From positions 3,968,001 to 4,032,000 of the forward strand of contig JAWNGF010000002.1 in assembly GCA_037039685.1 (NCBI GenBank): 64,000 nucleotides of DNA. The letters are read 5' to 3'. The notes below the pieces were generated by a model. The model was not told the DNA's origin. It saw nothing but the letters and a program-made list of their open reading frames with translations, and searched no databases. This stretch comes from Ceratobasidium sp. AG-K (taxonomy: Eukaryota; Basidiomycota; Agaricomycetes; Cantharellales; Ceratobasidiaceae). Both the position numbers and the translations under genes were made by a program. Of the stretch, positions 46,056 through 58,600 are shown piece after piece (positions within the stretch are counted from its first letter, which is position 1; every line of letters starts with the position of its first letter).

Positions 46056-47317
46056 ATGGACCCAACGCGCGCTGCTTCGCCTTCGACAACGAGCACGTCG
46101 CCTACGAGCTCTGAACCGTTTTTATCGCCGTGCCAGTCGGCAGAGTCCATGTCGAGCGCCGAGTTGCCAAGGCGCAAATATCCTGCCCATCTGTCGAACG
46201 GTGTGCCTCGGTCGAATCAGAAATACGAGACGATGGAGGAGTTGTTGGCGGCGGCGGGGTACAGCGTCACCAGGGTGTTTACTCCCGAGACTGAGCGGCC
46301 CAAGGAGAGCGGGAAAGACAAGAAAGAGGAAGGCATTGGCGGGCGGGTTGCTGGGTGGTTCGCCAACATTCTCCCCGTGTCGAGTCCGAGTTCGCCCGTG
46401 GACAAGGAGCCCGAAGAGACGAGCGACAAGTCCCAGGCAGCGCGTAGTGTGAGCAGATTAATTCGTGTTATTGTTCGTGCTAATTGGGTTAGCTGAGGAC
46501 ACACCTGATGACACGGGCCTTGATGCGGACCGACCCGCCGATGCTGCGCCATGCCACCTCGGCTCCTGCCCTCTCTGTCCCGCGCTCATCTCGTCGCCGG
46601 GCGCTCCCGTCTGCGTGGCGTGAAGAGGCGCCTGCGTGGAGTGGGGTTGTTGTTGTCAAGCAACCAGACCAGCGCTCGTTTGGGCTATCCGACGATGCCA
46701 GTCGGGCGTCGACCATCCGCCAGTCGACAGTTAGGGCAAATCCACAGGCTACAATCAGGGCCAATCCGCATTCGACGGTCAGGGCCAATCCGCACTTGGG
46801 AGCTCGAAATCCGCTCTCGCTTCGACACCGTGCACGCTCGGCGCCTCGTCCGGTCCCTGCCCCCGCCCAACCTGTCCGTCCCAGCCTGGTCGTACAGCAA
46901 AACGTGGTTGTATGTCGCTCAGTGTCGAGTTTCGGCTCGAGCTCGAGCGTCCAGACTCGTTCCAGCGCACGCTCTGGGTCGTCGGACGAATCCTGCCCCG
47001 TCCTCACGCCCGAACCCGCCACCGACGGGCTCCCGCCTACTCCTTCCCGCCCGACGATCGTTCGACAGCGTTCGGGGATTCTCCGACGAGAGAGGTCAAT
47101 CATGGTCGAGGTCGACGACGAACCTGATCTGGCGTCTATTATCCATGCCTACCGTCCCTCGAGTCCACGTTCGACGGGGCGCCATGCCTCTATACGCAGC
47201 CTACGCGCACTCCTCAAGGATCCCAAGTTCCCCGACGTGCCGGTCGTGTGTGTTGCGAGTCCGGGGACGGTCAGCGCCGGTGGACCGGGGAGGACTCTGT
47301 GGTTGGCAGATGACTAG
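46056..47317 (+). CDS. Low-complexity hypothetical protein (405 aa)
   Basis: Two exons, 46056-46448 and 46493-47317, phase 0 junction. It starts MDPTRAASPSTTSTSPTSSE. A possible folded bit is YETMEELLAAAGYSVTRVF (about residues 54-72), then KKEEGIGGRVAGWFANIL. The second exon is Arg/Ser/Pro-rich with a triple repeat of (S/A)T(V/I)RANP at about 46721-46795. The end is more ordered: EVDDEPDLASIIHAYRP and SIRSLRALLKDPKFPDVPVV. I do not recognise a family. The open frame and good splice sites (GTGAGC/GGTTAG) support a real gene. Confidence 0.6.
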
Positions 47318-47507
47318 GGATGATTAATATCATTATAATCGTTGTTGTGTTTCTTGGACGATGTAGCAGTAGGTAGATTATCTTCGTTATACTTAGTCAC
47401 TTTGTAATTGACTCTTTAAATTGTGATTGAATTACCAGTGTGGTCTATTGATCGAGCCCCTATTTCTGGAGAGCCAAGGTTGGACTCGACTACGATACCA
47501 CAGCAAC

Positions 47508-48806
47508 ATGCCGCCTCTGGAGATTCAACCCAGCCTAGTCTACGCCAAGGGTCCCCTGCCTACGCCTCCGCCATCGGCCACTACCGCAGCGTTTGAACTC
47601 GCGCCGGGTATCAGACTCGTACACACATGCTCAGCAAGTCCTCGTTTGGGTTCAAGTTATGCGGTTAATAATGGTTGGCAGGGCGACTCGGATGAAGTCG
47701 AAGAAAGGCGAACTCGTCGAGTTTTGTTCGTGCGTCAAGAAGCCGCGGCGGCAAGTGCGCTGGGCCGACTTGGGGTACACCCCTGACAAGAAACCCGCCC
47801 CAACCCACCAGGATCCCTCGTTCGTACACAAGCCAGCCCAGCGTAAAGAACTCCCGCTAGCCAAGGCGGACTCCCGGTCCCGTACGCGATCCGAACCCGC
47901 CTCGGTAACGTCTCCCGAACTGAGCAGCCCGGCTCGAGCGCTTCGAGATCGCCGGTTACGGGATTTGGTGATTGTGTACGAGACGGGGGCAAAGAGCCGG
48001 AAGCGCCCGAGGACGAGTCGGGAGGGGTTTCGTCCGCCGAGTGTGTATTCCCGTCCAGGGACTCCGCTGTGGGGAGTTCAGCGCGTGTCTGTGAAGGATC
48101 AGGTGAGTGGGTTGTTGGTGCGTGGGTTTTGGGTAACCGGGCTTGTAGGTGGAGACATCGATGGACAAGATCGAGGCGCCAGAGGAGACCCGTGTGGATT
48201 TTCCCTGTATGTCTACTCGCGCGGCGGTCCAGCATTCGGCATCTCGTCAACCGCTCAACGCAAGCGCTAGATCTCAACCACATCCTCTGCCGACCCCACC
48301 CCTATCCGGAGATTCACACCAACCCAATCCACTCGAATTGCCCTTGAACATCCAAGACCTGGCCTCACTACCGCGCGCTGGACAAGCCCCGGATCCCTAT
48401 TTTGCTGCGAGGATCGACTTTTTGCGTTTGGTCGCCGAGAGGATTGGGCTGGTTCCTCAAGTCGTAGTCGCCCCTTGTATGTCTCGTCCGACTTCGGTTC
48501 CTCGTGCGTGCCGGGTGGAGTTGAGCTTGCGAGTTTGGATCAAGATTGGAACGCACTGAGGAGCAGGATCTGGACACTGGCCATACCAAGCGACGCCGCG
48601 TCGAAGCACCTATTTCCAGGGATCCATCGAGCGCACCGAGCCGGCAAGTTCCGACTGTGACTGTGAACCCGCGCGTTCCAAGGGGAATCAGTTGGATGCT
48701 CAATCCTGAAACTCTTGCTGAATCGTCTGGAGCTGGTGACAAGTCTGCATATGTCGGAGTAGTGAGGCCGAAGCTAGAGGTGGTGGATCTTACAGGGATG
48801 GAATAG
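47508..48806 (+). CDS. Hypothetical protein, exon borders uncertain
   Basis: Likely start MPPLEIQPSLVYAKGPLPTP at 47508. The coding frame then moves into KKGELVEFCSCVKKPRRQVR (from about 47690), implying an intron in 47600-47700 that I cannot place. This second part runs to DQ at 48100. A clear intron (GTGAGTGGG to TTGTAG, 48101-48149) leads into VETSMDKIEAPEETRVDFPC, through PDPYFAARIDFLRLVAERIG at about 48390-48450. A last exon, reached through an intron starting near 48450-48480, codes DTGHTKRRRVEAPISRD and ends VRPKLEVVDLTGME at 48806. The KRRR patch could be a nuclear signal and EVVDLTG looks like a SUMO-interacting motif; both are inference. Family unknown. Confidence 0.5.
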
Positions 48807-50692
48807 GGGTGGCTTGTCGTTGGTACCCTGGTGCTGATTGGAGTTCGTGAAGGGTACCTGATTATCATTTAGATTACACTTTGTTTTGACATTTTACTGT
48901 TTGGTTGACTATTTAATTTAATTTACTATGTTACCATAATGATAGCAACGACGGGCAATCGGGTGCGAATGTATGCGTGGCAATGGCGAGAATTGGTTTG
49001 AGTATTGAGACTGATTCGTGATGCTAGATCTCTAGCTTGTAGAGAATGGTTACGCAATGTACGGTTCAGGTACGCGGATATGTTCTGTAAACTTTCATTC
49101 CTTGAGATACGGCAAATCCCTGGCATCCCCTGCTTCAGGAATACCAAATCATAGTAACCGAACAAAGTCGTGCACCTTGGACATCCTAAACAACTAACAT
49201 TGGCCGGCATAGGCTATGTATGCGTTAAACTGTTTGTTACTTTAAGATAGAATCTAAAGCTTAGCTCTCACCTTCACGGACGGTCATCCGTATACTCACC
49301 AGTGATTCTCGAGGTACATCTGAATAATGAAAATTTGCGCCAGGCTGACGAGAGCCGTGAGTAGCATTTTGCCGTTCACTCCCCGAGTGGGTCAATAGCA
49401 CTGCTCCCGGTTTCAGACTCGTGTTTGCGCAATCTTCACAGGCTCGGTATGCTCTCTGCTTTGCTGCTTGCCTTGGGTCGCGATGGCTGTAGACCCTAAA
49501 CCTTCGTGAGGCGTGGAGCCTGATCTCAATCGTTGGGAAAATACGGAGGCAACCCCATATCCGGCGTCAAGGTCAAGTCGCTCTAGCGAGCGTTAACCAA
49601 AAGAGGACGTCTACCGTTGTGCTTTTTTAACGATATGGGAGAACGGCCGACAAAACCTGAAATTCTACGAGGGCCTGGGTATACAGCACATGGTCCAGGT
49701 AACTAGTGAAGTCTCAATGCACTGGGTTGGTCCCGGTGCTTTGCAATCAATCACATTGAACGTCCACGAGATCAATCTAGAGTGGTAATGCCATGTGTAG
49801 TCGAGCCATCCGCTGCCGGCTATCGAGTACTCGGGACGGCGGTTTCAGTTGAAACATCATGCATTCAAGACAGTCTGCCTTGCTTGATCTATCATTTCAT
49901 CGCCGAAGTATTTCACTTGTGCACAACGGGGTTCCCTCAATGGCCATGTCTTGTGTGTTTCAGCGCGCATATACCCTCTGATGAGAATAACACCTACGTC
50001 AACGAACTGTATGTAGCGTACGTATGTGGTTAAATCCGTACAGACGCCAGCAACGGGATAATTTTGTCGTAGCTCGCAAAACGAGACACGTTTTTCATGA
50101 CCCTCAAACTCGAACGACCATGAAAACGCATGGCAAATTGAAAGTACAGCGAAGAGGTCTCCCTTTGTCCTGCGCAACTCCCTTCCGTTGCTGAGCTACA
50201 TCCGACTCTGTATGGTCAAGAGGGTCTCGGACATACTGCGAGAAATTTGCTGACACACATAGGACATCGGTCGCGTCGTAAATGCTGGTACGGCCCCCGG
50301 CTGACGCATCACAGCGCTAACGTCCTGGACACTACAAATGTAAGATTATATAACCATTTTCTGTGAGCCACTACGATCAACTCTTCAGCTCTGATACTGT
50401 CTGTTACCTGGTATTGTGAACGTGTCATAGCTTGGTGCATAGTCGCGCACACAGTCTAATAATTAACTTTACCACGGAATCTTGAGGCACGTTTCATAAT
50501 CCGCTTGTGGATCTGTGGATTGTGCCTGTAATACATATACCTTGCGTGCTACCCTGGAGCCATCAATCTAGCGCATCTGCGCTATTTAATCACATCAACC
50601 TTTTGTGTCAATCCCCCCCCCCCCCACCTAATCAGTCCATTCCAACCCCGGATACATATCCAGTCAAACTCCGGAAAATATCCTCATTTACT
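48807..50692. other. Gene-poor region, 1.9 kb
   Basis: The minus-strand open stretch 49857-50177 (HAFSWSFEFEGHEKRVSFCE) reads somewhat protein-like but has no context. A 13-base C run lies at about 50613-50625 in the leader of the kinase gene. Confidence 0.4.
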
Positions 50693-53007
50693 ATGTCTGG
50701 CCTAGTTCTCCGACGGTCTGTCAGTTTTATTGAGCTTGTTGATTCTTGCCAGTTCGTTCCAGAGCTGGTAGCTGCATGCAAGATCTTGGAGCAAATATGG
50801 AATGCGGTGGAACACCTTAAATTAAATCAGTGAGTCGCCCGCGCGTCGTTCCTTTCCTTTGATATCGTTACGGTCAGCCGAGCTTTAGACTTCCTACTAG
50901 TATCTGACATGGGGACATCACTTGAAGGTGGTAACGCGCCCAAGTATGTTTGGGTCAGCCCCATGGGTTGAGTGAGATATTAGTGCCTCTTTCCTTCTCC
51001 TGAGTTCTACTTTATGCTAGTCGCCCATACTTACAGTGAACGCGCAGGGAGCAATGCAAGATATTGCGTGCACGTTGCATATACATCTTCACTGCTATTC
51101 GGGACAATACTCAAGTACTAGAAAGAGTCGTGCGTAATCGGATGATCGAGGAGTTTATCAGGTGATTATTGGAGTTCTATCAACGAGGTAGATGCTAATG
51201 GTGCGGGAGCGCGCAGTAGTATCAAAGAAATCAATCGGCTGGTGAATGAGTGGGCGAATTGGGCATTGGCAAAGTGTCTCTTTCATAACAGCACCAGCAT
51301 AGCGGAGATCCAGAGGACTATGAGCCAACTCGATTCTTATTGCCAGAACTTTCAGGTAAACCAATGAACTACCAGTTGAAACTTGGCTAATGCGTAACTA
51401 CAGACGATCACCCAAGTTCAACTAGCGGATTTAAAGACTCAAATGGAAACTGCGTGTGAAGTAGACAAACTCGAACTCGAACTCATAGTGGATAGTCATC
51501 GCGAGGCGCGAGGCAAAGTCAGCGAGGGCTTGAACGCGATGATCATGAGTATGACTGGGCACTCCAGCGGACAATTCTCTACTGCCCCAATTATAAGCAA
51601 ACAAACGGTGAGCGAAGGGCGTGCTACAAAGGGCACCTACTTACATTCTGGAAATGTCACAGACCATTCAAGAGCTGGTTGCTCATTTGGTTTCTCACGG
51701 GTGCCGAGACCTCACCAGCGACATTGATCTCGCAGCGTTTGGAGAGTACCCTGTCGCCGACGGTGGTTTCGGTAACATATATCGTGGACGCTTGCTGGAC
51801 GACACCCAAGTCGCCGTCAAGACACTGAGAGTTTTTGAAGCCACCAATGAGCAGAATCTCAAAGTACTCAAGGTAAGCGCATTGTAGAGATACTCTTGTG
51901 TCTTGTCTCACTTGTGTGCCTAGTACGCAGCCAAAGAAATTCATACTTGGAGCAAGTGTAGACATAAGAACGTGCTTGGACTACTTGGACTGGCGATCTT
52001 TCGGGACCGCGTCGGGATGGTCGCTCAATGGATGAACAATGGAAACTTGATTCGGTACCTAGAAAGAGTTCCCACTGCGAATAAGTGTAAATTGGTACGT
52101 TACTTCAGGTCTTGGGCTTCTAGTAGCTCGAGTCAAACACTCTCTTCCCAAGAGCGCCGAGATCTGTGAAGGACTGGTGTATTTACATAACATTGGGATC
52201 GTAGGTTTAAACCATACACGTGCGCATTATTATACTCACCATCATTTTAGGTCCATGGTGACCTGAAGGGTGTAAGTGAACGGTTCCACAAACTTAGTTA
52301 TGGATTAGTCACGTCAGCATAGACAAACGTGCTTATTTCGGACGATGGTGTCCCATTGCTCACTGATTTTGGCAACTCACTCTTGGAGGAGCGTACTCTT
52401 CAATTCACTCAATCGACCGATAGAGGTACTTTGACAATGCGGTGGTCGGTGAGAGGAACCTTGTCGTACGGCCCTGATGTTGCATTTACCGGATGCGTTT
52501 AGGCCCCGGAACTCATTATGGGATCAGCCACATATAGCAAATCATCGGACGTATACGCACTTGGGATGGTGGGGTTCTCTTCTCTGGGAGGTATTTACTC
52601 TTCGCTAACCAGCCGACACGGTCTAGACTATGCTTGTGAGTGATTGAGGAGTTACTGCAAAGTTTCCTTCGCACAGTGATCACCTCGTAACCACTCCACA
52701 GGAAACGATTACAGGGGCGCCTCCTTACAATGGAAAGCCCGAACGCTCAATTGTATACCTGGTAACATACAAACGGGAGTTTCCAGAGCGACCTGAAACG
52801 CATATACCGACCAACAGTGATGATGGAAACAAGCTGTGGGATTTACTTGTCTCTTGTTGGTCGTTTGAACCCGAAGGGCGTCCGAGCGCTGAAGCGGTTG
52901 CGCAAATCGTGAGTTTTTTTTTTTTACAGAGGCAAGCTACTATTACCCATTCCAATACATGTGTTTGATAGATGAAGACTATTACTCAGCGGGGACTGGT
53001 AGTATGA
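50693..53007 (+). CDS. TKL-like protein kinase with N-terminal MLKL_NTD/HeLo-like helical domain
   Basis: Thirteen exons: 50693-50829, 51048-51161, 51217-51355, 51404-51607, 51663-51872, 51924-52094, 52153-52200, 52251-52271, 52323-52448, 52503-52568, 52627-52635, 52702-52908 and 52972-53007; 495 residues, all phases fit. The N-terminal helical part (about 15-130: LVAACKILEQIWNAVEHLKL, SSIKEINRLVNEWANW) resembles those of the two NACHT proteins here. The kinase domain starts near 200: Gly loop VADGGFGNIY (231-240), VAVK near 250, catalytic loop VHGDLKGTN near 343, DFG at 363-365, APE near 391 and C-lobe WDLLVSCWSFEPEGRPS. All catalytic residues are kept; HGDLKG with Lys suits a TKL Ser/Thr kinase. 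Exon 11 is only 9 nt (Thr-Met-Leu). A possible necroptosis-like role is inferred from the domain pair, not shown. Confidence 0.85.
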
Positions 53008-53429
53008 ATGGGCATCGGTGGGGGCTTGATGTAAACGTATACGGAGTTCACGTTAACGAGGGGGTGGAACACAGTTGGGCCCGATCCGCACCAACCAAGG
53101 CTATGTATAAACCAGGCTTTGATTGGGCATTGAGTCTACGTTGGGCGCTTAGGACCCTGTTCCTCGCCACGACCGTCCGTACATTAATGAACGTGAGCTC
53201 GTTGCCCTATCGTTCGAGCCTTCAACTCCGCCTAGTACTGACAGAAGAATCTATTAGCCTCGTCGTTTGTTTAAGAGATGGGCTCCTCGGGCCGTGAAGC
53301 GGGAGAATACTGGGAATATTCACCCGCCATCAGCCACAAACGTGTGCATGCGAGAGTCTAAACAACATCTACTCTCAACTTCGCCTGTCTGGTCTGGGGA
53401 TGCTGCATCTGACATCCTCGTAAATACGA
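53008..53429. other. Spacer between kinase and pseudokinase
   Basis: No supported gene; remnants of the second copy's N-terminal exons might lie here but I could not recognise them. Confidence 0.3.
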
Positions 53430-54774
53430 TTCACGCCAGAACAACGGTAAATCCGAAGATTATTGGCTCAGCGCGACAGGTCCAACTAAAAGCCTCTCGC
53501 AGTCTGCGTCCGAATTGTTGACCCGACTCGAGAGTTATGGTTGTAAGGACATATCAGAGGACATTGATCCGGATTCATTTACTGGGAAGTGCGGCTGTGG
53601 CGATAGCGGCAGCACCATTTCCTACGGGTCGATGCGAAACGGCACCAAAGTTCTCATCGAAGCGACTGCCAGCTTGGCGCCCCCTGCGCAGCCCGATCAG
53701 CGGTTTGGCGACCTAAAGGTGGGCATTCCCACGTATGATTGAGCGTAACTATCTCTGAAGTGACATGGATGTAGGAGATAGCCCAAGAGCTTCGGGCTTG
53801 GAGTGAATGCAATCACCCAAACGTACTGAGGCTACTTGGATTGACGATATCTCGGGAACGGTTGGGGCTAGTGTTACCATCGGTGGTTAATGGGAACTTG
53901 GTGGAGTACTTGATCCACAGATGTTGTGTAAATCGATATCATCTAGTATGTATTGTAGGCCCATTTTGTAGTTCCCAGCTCTTGATCTATGGTTTCAGTC
54001 CGTACAGATATGCGATGGTTTAGCTTATCTGCACAAGCACTCTATGTAAGATCTCCGAGCTGTGGGTTAATCTGTTTGTATGCGCTGACATTGCGACGTA
54101 GATACATGGTCATCTTGGCGGGGTATGTATTCTGATTATACTCACCATATCAACCTAATAAAGCGGTTGAACCTAGGCAAACGTGTATATATCTCATGAT
54201 GGAATTCCAATGCTCAGTTTACGGCCAATTCACAACCACAGAGCTTACGGTTTGAGCAGAAAGTGGCTGGTTAGTGATCGCAGGTCGTGTGGTTAGGCAG
54301 ATCTCTCAGGTACTTTCTCTGTAGGCACCCGAGCTAACTGGGCAGGCAGGAACTGGTGACAAAGCGGCGGACATTTATGCGCTTGGAATGGTACGTTTCG
54401 AAGTCCTATAGATTGACTGGATCCTCACGTTATTTAATGGTCTCACAAGACAATCCTTGTACGTTGCGAGCGGATTCTTTTTTGATTCAAGTCAAGACAC
54501 TCAATTTGGACATCAGGAGACTCTTACGATCCGCCCACCCCGCGTGTGGCACAACGCCTCGTACAAGCCTTACTACATCGATGAGAAAAAGAGTATCCCT
54601 GATCGACCCGAGCGATGTATACCGGCCAGTAACGATGGAGATAGGTTGTGGGGCTTGCTTGTCACTTGTTGGTCTCGTCAGCCAGAGGAACGCCCTAGCG
54701 CAGTTGCAGTTATGGACGCGGTGAGTCAGACCGTATGGTCAGCGAGATGCCGATACCAAATTTGGAGAAAATAG
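53430..54774 (+). pseudogene. TKL-like kinase, second copy, degenerate pseudokinase
   Basis: It follows the kinase at 50693 exon by exon from its kinase domain on: LLTRLESYGCKDISEDIDPD, RAWSECNHPNVLRLLGLTIS, LAYLHKHS, IHGHLGG, ANVYISHDGIPML, APELTGQAGTGDKAADIYAL, and RLWGLLVTCWSRQPEERPSA to the stop at 54772-54774. The Gly loop is destroyed (GKCGCGDSGS), the catalytic Asp of HGD is His, and DFG is gone (LSLRPI). At the exon 7/8 junction one base is missing against the sister (CTCTAT|GTAAG then ATACATGG), so the frame breaks. No N-terminal helical domain is seen. If transcribed it could at best make a kinase-dead protein. Confidence 0.7.
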
Positions 54775-55684
54775 GTTAGAGTTTTCATGGAATAAGCTAT
54801 AACCTGGGTCACCCGCCGGCTTTCAGGTGGATCGTGGATAATACTGGCTCGTCTTGGGGTATGAATGTATGGTTAGCTTGTCGTATGATCATTTAACTAG
54901 GCCCAGAGTTACTACAAACCTGTGTACCATAATTTAATGACATGCATTATCTTGAAAGCTATGGGCGTTCATCGCGATTACAGTCGAATCCCTTGATAAC
55001 GGTACACTTTTTGTCGACTGATAAGCAGATTTCTGCCCCTTAAATTACCGCCTGTCAATTATTTTCTCAGACCTAGTAGGCACAAGGTCCTTCGGACAAC
55101 TGTGCTCTTACGATACAATGGCGGACCCAGGGTGGTTAAATGTCTGGCATCTCCTTTTATCGTAATAGAGGGGTTTGACTATATGGACAATTTCAGCCCG
55201 CGGCGTGCTGGACAAAAGGTCAATGGGGTTAAGCGCCGAATTACCATTTTCAGGGCCGGCGTCGAAAAGGTTCCGGTAACTTGGATTGTACTCTCACCAT
55301 TCACCACTGCGTTGGCGACGTCCTCCGCAATAAAAGGCACGCTATGACCCACCATTTTCATTGAATACACCCTACAGATATCTAACTCAACTCTTGTGAA
55401 CAGATCAAGTTGACGACAAACGTCATACTGAGCTTGCTAAGTTGTCGCAAGCAGTTGAAGGCTAGACATTGGGCTACTCCGGTTGTTTCTTGTACAATAT
55501 CATATGTGAGTAACTGAAATGGTCCACCATCATGCTCACCAGGCTCTGTTGGTAGCAAAATCCACCAGCGTCTGTATTTCCGCCACATTTAGAGGGCTAG
55601 GAGCATGCAAATCGAGATACCTAGTAAGCTCGATGTTATTGCTCGTTCCCAGGTGTCAGGCTAATCAGGCCATTATTGTAATGA
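54775..55684. other. Spacer with the promoter and first exon of the morphogenesis gene
   Basis: The first coding exon of the next gene must lie here, because its first visible exon begins at an acceptor in phase 1 (CTCAG before 55692). I could not place its ATG with confidence. Confidence 0.4.
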
Positions 55685-55691
55685 TTGCCCT

Positions 55692-58600
55692 CAGCCTTCG
55701 ACGATGATGATTATACGCCTGGGGTGACGGCTTTTGGTCGATCGCCTACCCCTAGTCAGCCGTTTGGTGACCATGGGCAATCCACGGCGTTCTCGTTTCC
55801 AACTCAAGGAGGGGGCTCGTTGCCTGCTGGTTCCTCGCTACTCGCCGCAGCCCCGATTACCGGCCCCGGGTCAAGCAGCAACGGAGGAGGGAATAGCGGG
55901 GGCGGCAGCAGCGGAGGTGGCATGTTTTCTGGACCCAACGGAAGTGGCATATTCACCCCTCCTAATGCTGGCCATGTTCGAGGCGAATCCGATGCGTCTC
56001 TTCAAGCGTTCCGTTTCGATCCGCCCCCACGAGCCAAACGAAAAGGATCCTTTGCATCCCTCAAGGCCGCTTTCAAGAGCGGAACGAGCGGAAAGTCGAC
56101 CCCACCAGTCCCCAAACACGTTGGATCCAACTCGCAGTCGCAACCCCGCCGACCTTCCACAAGTGCTACCCCTAGCCGAATGGGTATGCGAAGTATGCAC
56201 TCGGCGGCACCATCCTATGCGGCATCCGAGTTTAGCGATGGCGGCGGAAATACCTCCTTTGGCGGATTTGGAGGGTTCAATGGGTTCAATATCACCACTG
56301 GAGGGCCGGCGGACGAGGAGATTCCGCCAGTACCACAGCTGCCGCCACAAAACACGTCGCCTCGAGATCTCTCCAGCTCGGGAGGCTTCAAGTTTGGCGG
56401 GATCAGGCCAAGGAATATTAGTACTGCGAGTCGGCCGGGTGGGAGTACTGCAGACGTCAGCCAAAATGCCCCGATCCCCCGTCCCCCACGGAGGGCCACC
56501 ACACCATACGAGAACGGGGATGTTGCCCCAGATCCCAAAACACCTGCCGAGTATGCGCTTCATGCCGTCTTTTTGAGGTTTGTAACAGAGGTTGAACAGA
56601 AGATGGGGGCGTTTTTAAAGGAGCCCTTGGTTCGTCCAAGTATTATATATCCTTATCGCCACGCCTAATTCGCGAACCTTTAGCACTCGGAGCCCCTCCT
56701 TTCGACCCTACTCGGCCCCGGAGCAGATCGACAATTCGACTCCACACTAGCCGCCTTGGCACATATCGCATTGAAACACACCCGCCTCGTAGTCGACGCT
56801 CTCGCTCGCTGGAGACGGACGCAGCGCCTCTCCCCAACTTCCGCACAGATTCGCGTACACACACAACGGCATCAACTTGGCCACGGCCCCAGCAATTCCG
56901 ACTCTGCATCGGCGTCTAATGTTGGCGTCGCCTTGGGTGCGCTCAATCCCAACGGCGCAGCCGGGTCCGGGTACTCTTCCTCTGTGTATTCGCAGACGGA
57001 AGTAAGCAAGGTTTTGGCGGAGCGGATGGAGCTCATGACGGTGTATGTCTTATCCCGGGCCCTGCTTGCCGTTCTGGCCAGTGTCAGCGAATCAGGAAAA
57101 GATGTGCTTGGGGAAGGTATGGGTGGGAGCTTGGAAGAAAATTCGTTTGAACCAGTTAGGAATCCCGACTTGTGAGTTTGTTTTGTCGTTACTTGGCGCT
57201 CTCCTTACAACTAGCCCAGAAAACGGCTTGCATTGTCGGGAAATCATCGAGCAAACGCAGAGTTGTACGCATCGCTTCTTGGACAAATAGCGAATATTCG
57301 GTGAGTCGCATTAGCAGAGGTCGGCCAGTTGGCTGATTTTCTGTGTGCTCGTCTAGTTTCCAGAGTGTTACGGATCGGTATCTGCGTGAACTCGAGCCGG
57401 TCGCTGCCGGCCAGGTGCCAAAAGATCACGATGCGCGCTTCGAGCATATGGTCGAGGGATTGAAACACATCCGTATCAAGGTGGGATAAATCCACAACAT
57501 ATTTCAACCCAACTAACCTCGGCACGACCCCCTTTCAGGTTTGGCCTCCGGAGGCATTCGAAGAGGGCGCAGAGTTTATGGAAAGCCTGTCCAAGTCATT
57601 TGCGAATGCCCACGGGACGCGTCTCAAGATTGCATTTGCGAAATCGCTGGTCGAAATATTGCATCCAATCGGCAAGGTTAGACTGGTCCGGATTTTTGCG
57701 ATCGTACCTAACCTTTTCATGACTCTATAGACAGCCCAAGCGGAAGTCAACCATCCTGGATGGGCGAAAGCCATCGATCTCATCTACCCGAAGGCTCGTG
57801 AAATGCTCGTTAAACCCCGCTATTTTGGCGTGGCATATCCTTTGGCAATATCTGCACTTTGCGTTGCGCCTCAAGACTTTTTCTCAAAGAATTGGATGGC
57901 GTGCATTGACCTTAGCGTCGCCAAGATGAAGGTAAGGCTTCTCGGTGCGACAAATACAACAATCTGACCATTTTTCGTATTGTAGCAAGAGAGGCAGGCT
58001 CGTGTTATGTGCCTCAATGGGATTTTGCGAATCATTTGGACCTACCTCTACCGTTGCCACGAGCCCAGCTCCACGGCCACATCCAAACTAGATATCGTGC
58101 TCAAACATCTGTTCCCTCCTAAAGGCCAAGCCATCTTCCCCCCCGATGAGTCACTGGAATGTCATGAGCATATCGTGCACTTTATCCTAGCCCGCCACTT
58201 TGATTATGGACTAGACCTAGTCATGGAGTTCCTCCAGGAGTCGGAAGCTCTAGGCAATGGGACATTAGATATGACGTTGCCCTTCCGACCGATCATCGCC
58301 CTTCGAGCAATGCTCTTGACGCTCACGACAATGGAGAAGGATACCAAACCTACCTGGCCATCCAATGCCGATTTCAATACCTTCGACACTCAGGACGACT
58401 ATGTGTTCGATGCTGCCTTCCTAGCCGAGTCATTCTTCTCCAAGCCTGGAATGACCGAGTTTTTCGAGCGCTCCGGGCCAGTCGTGGGGAAACTTGCCAT
58501 GACATGCGCGCAAGCGGTGGGCCATTTGACTCTTTCGGATGAGAGATTCCTCCGCACAAACCTTTCGTTCGAAGAAGGCGAGCAACTCGTATTCAAGCGT

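Noticed and set aside
49857..50177. Minus-strand ORF with HAFSWSFEFEGHEKRVSF
   Set aside because: Short, no upstream or downstream exon found, no family recognised.
50613..50625. Poly-C run as a regulatory element
   Set aside because: A simple homopolymer in a leader; no evidence of function.
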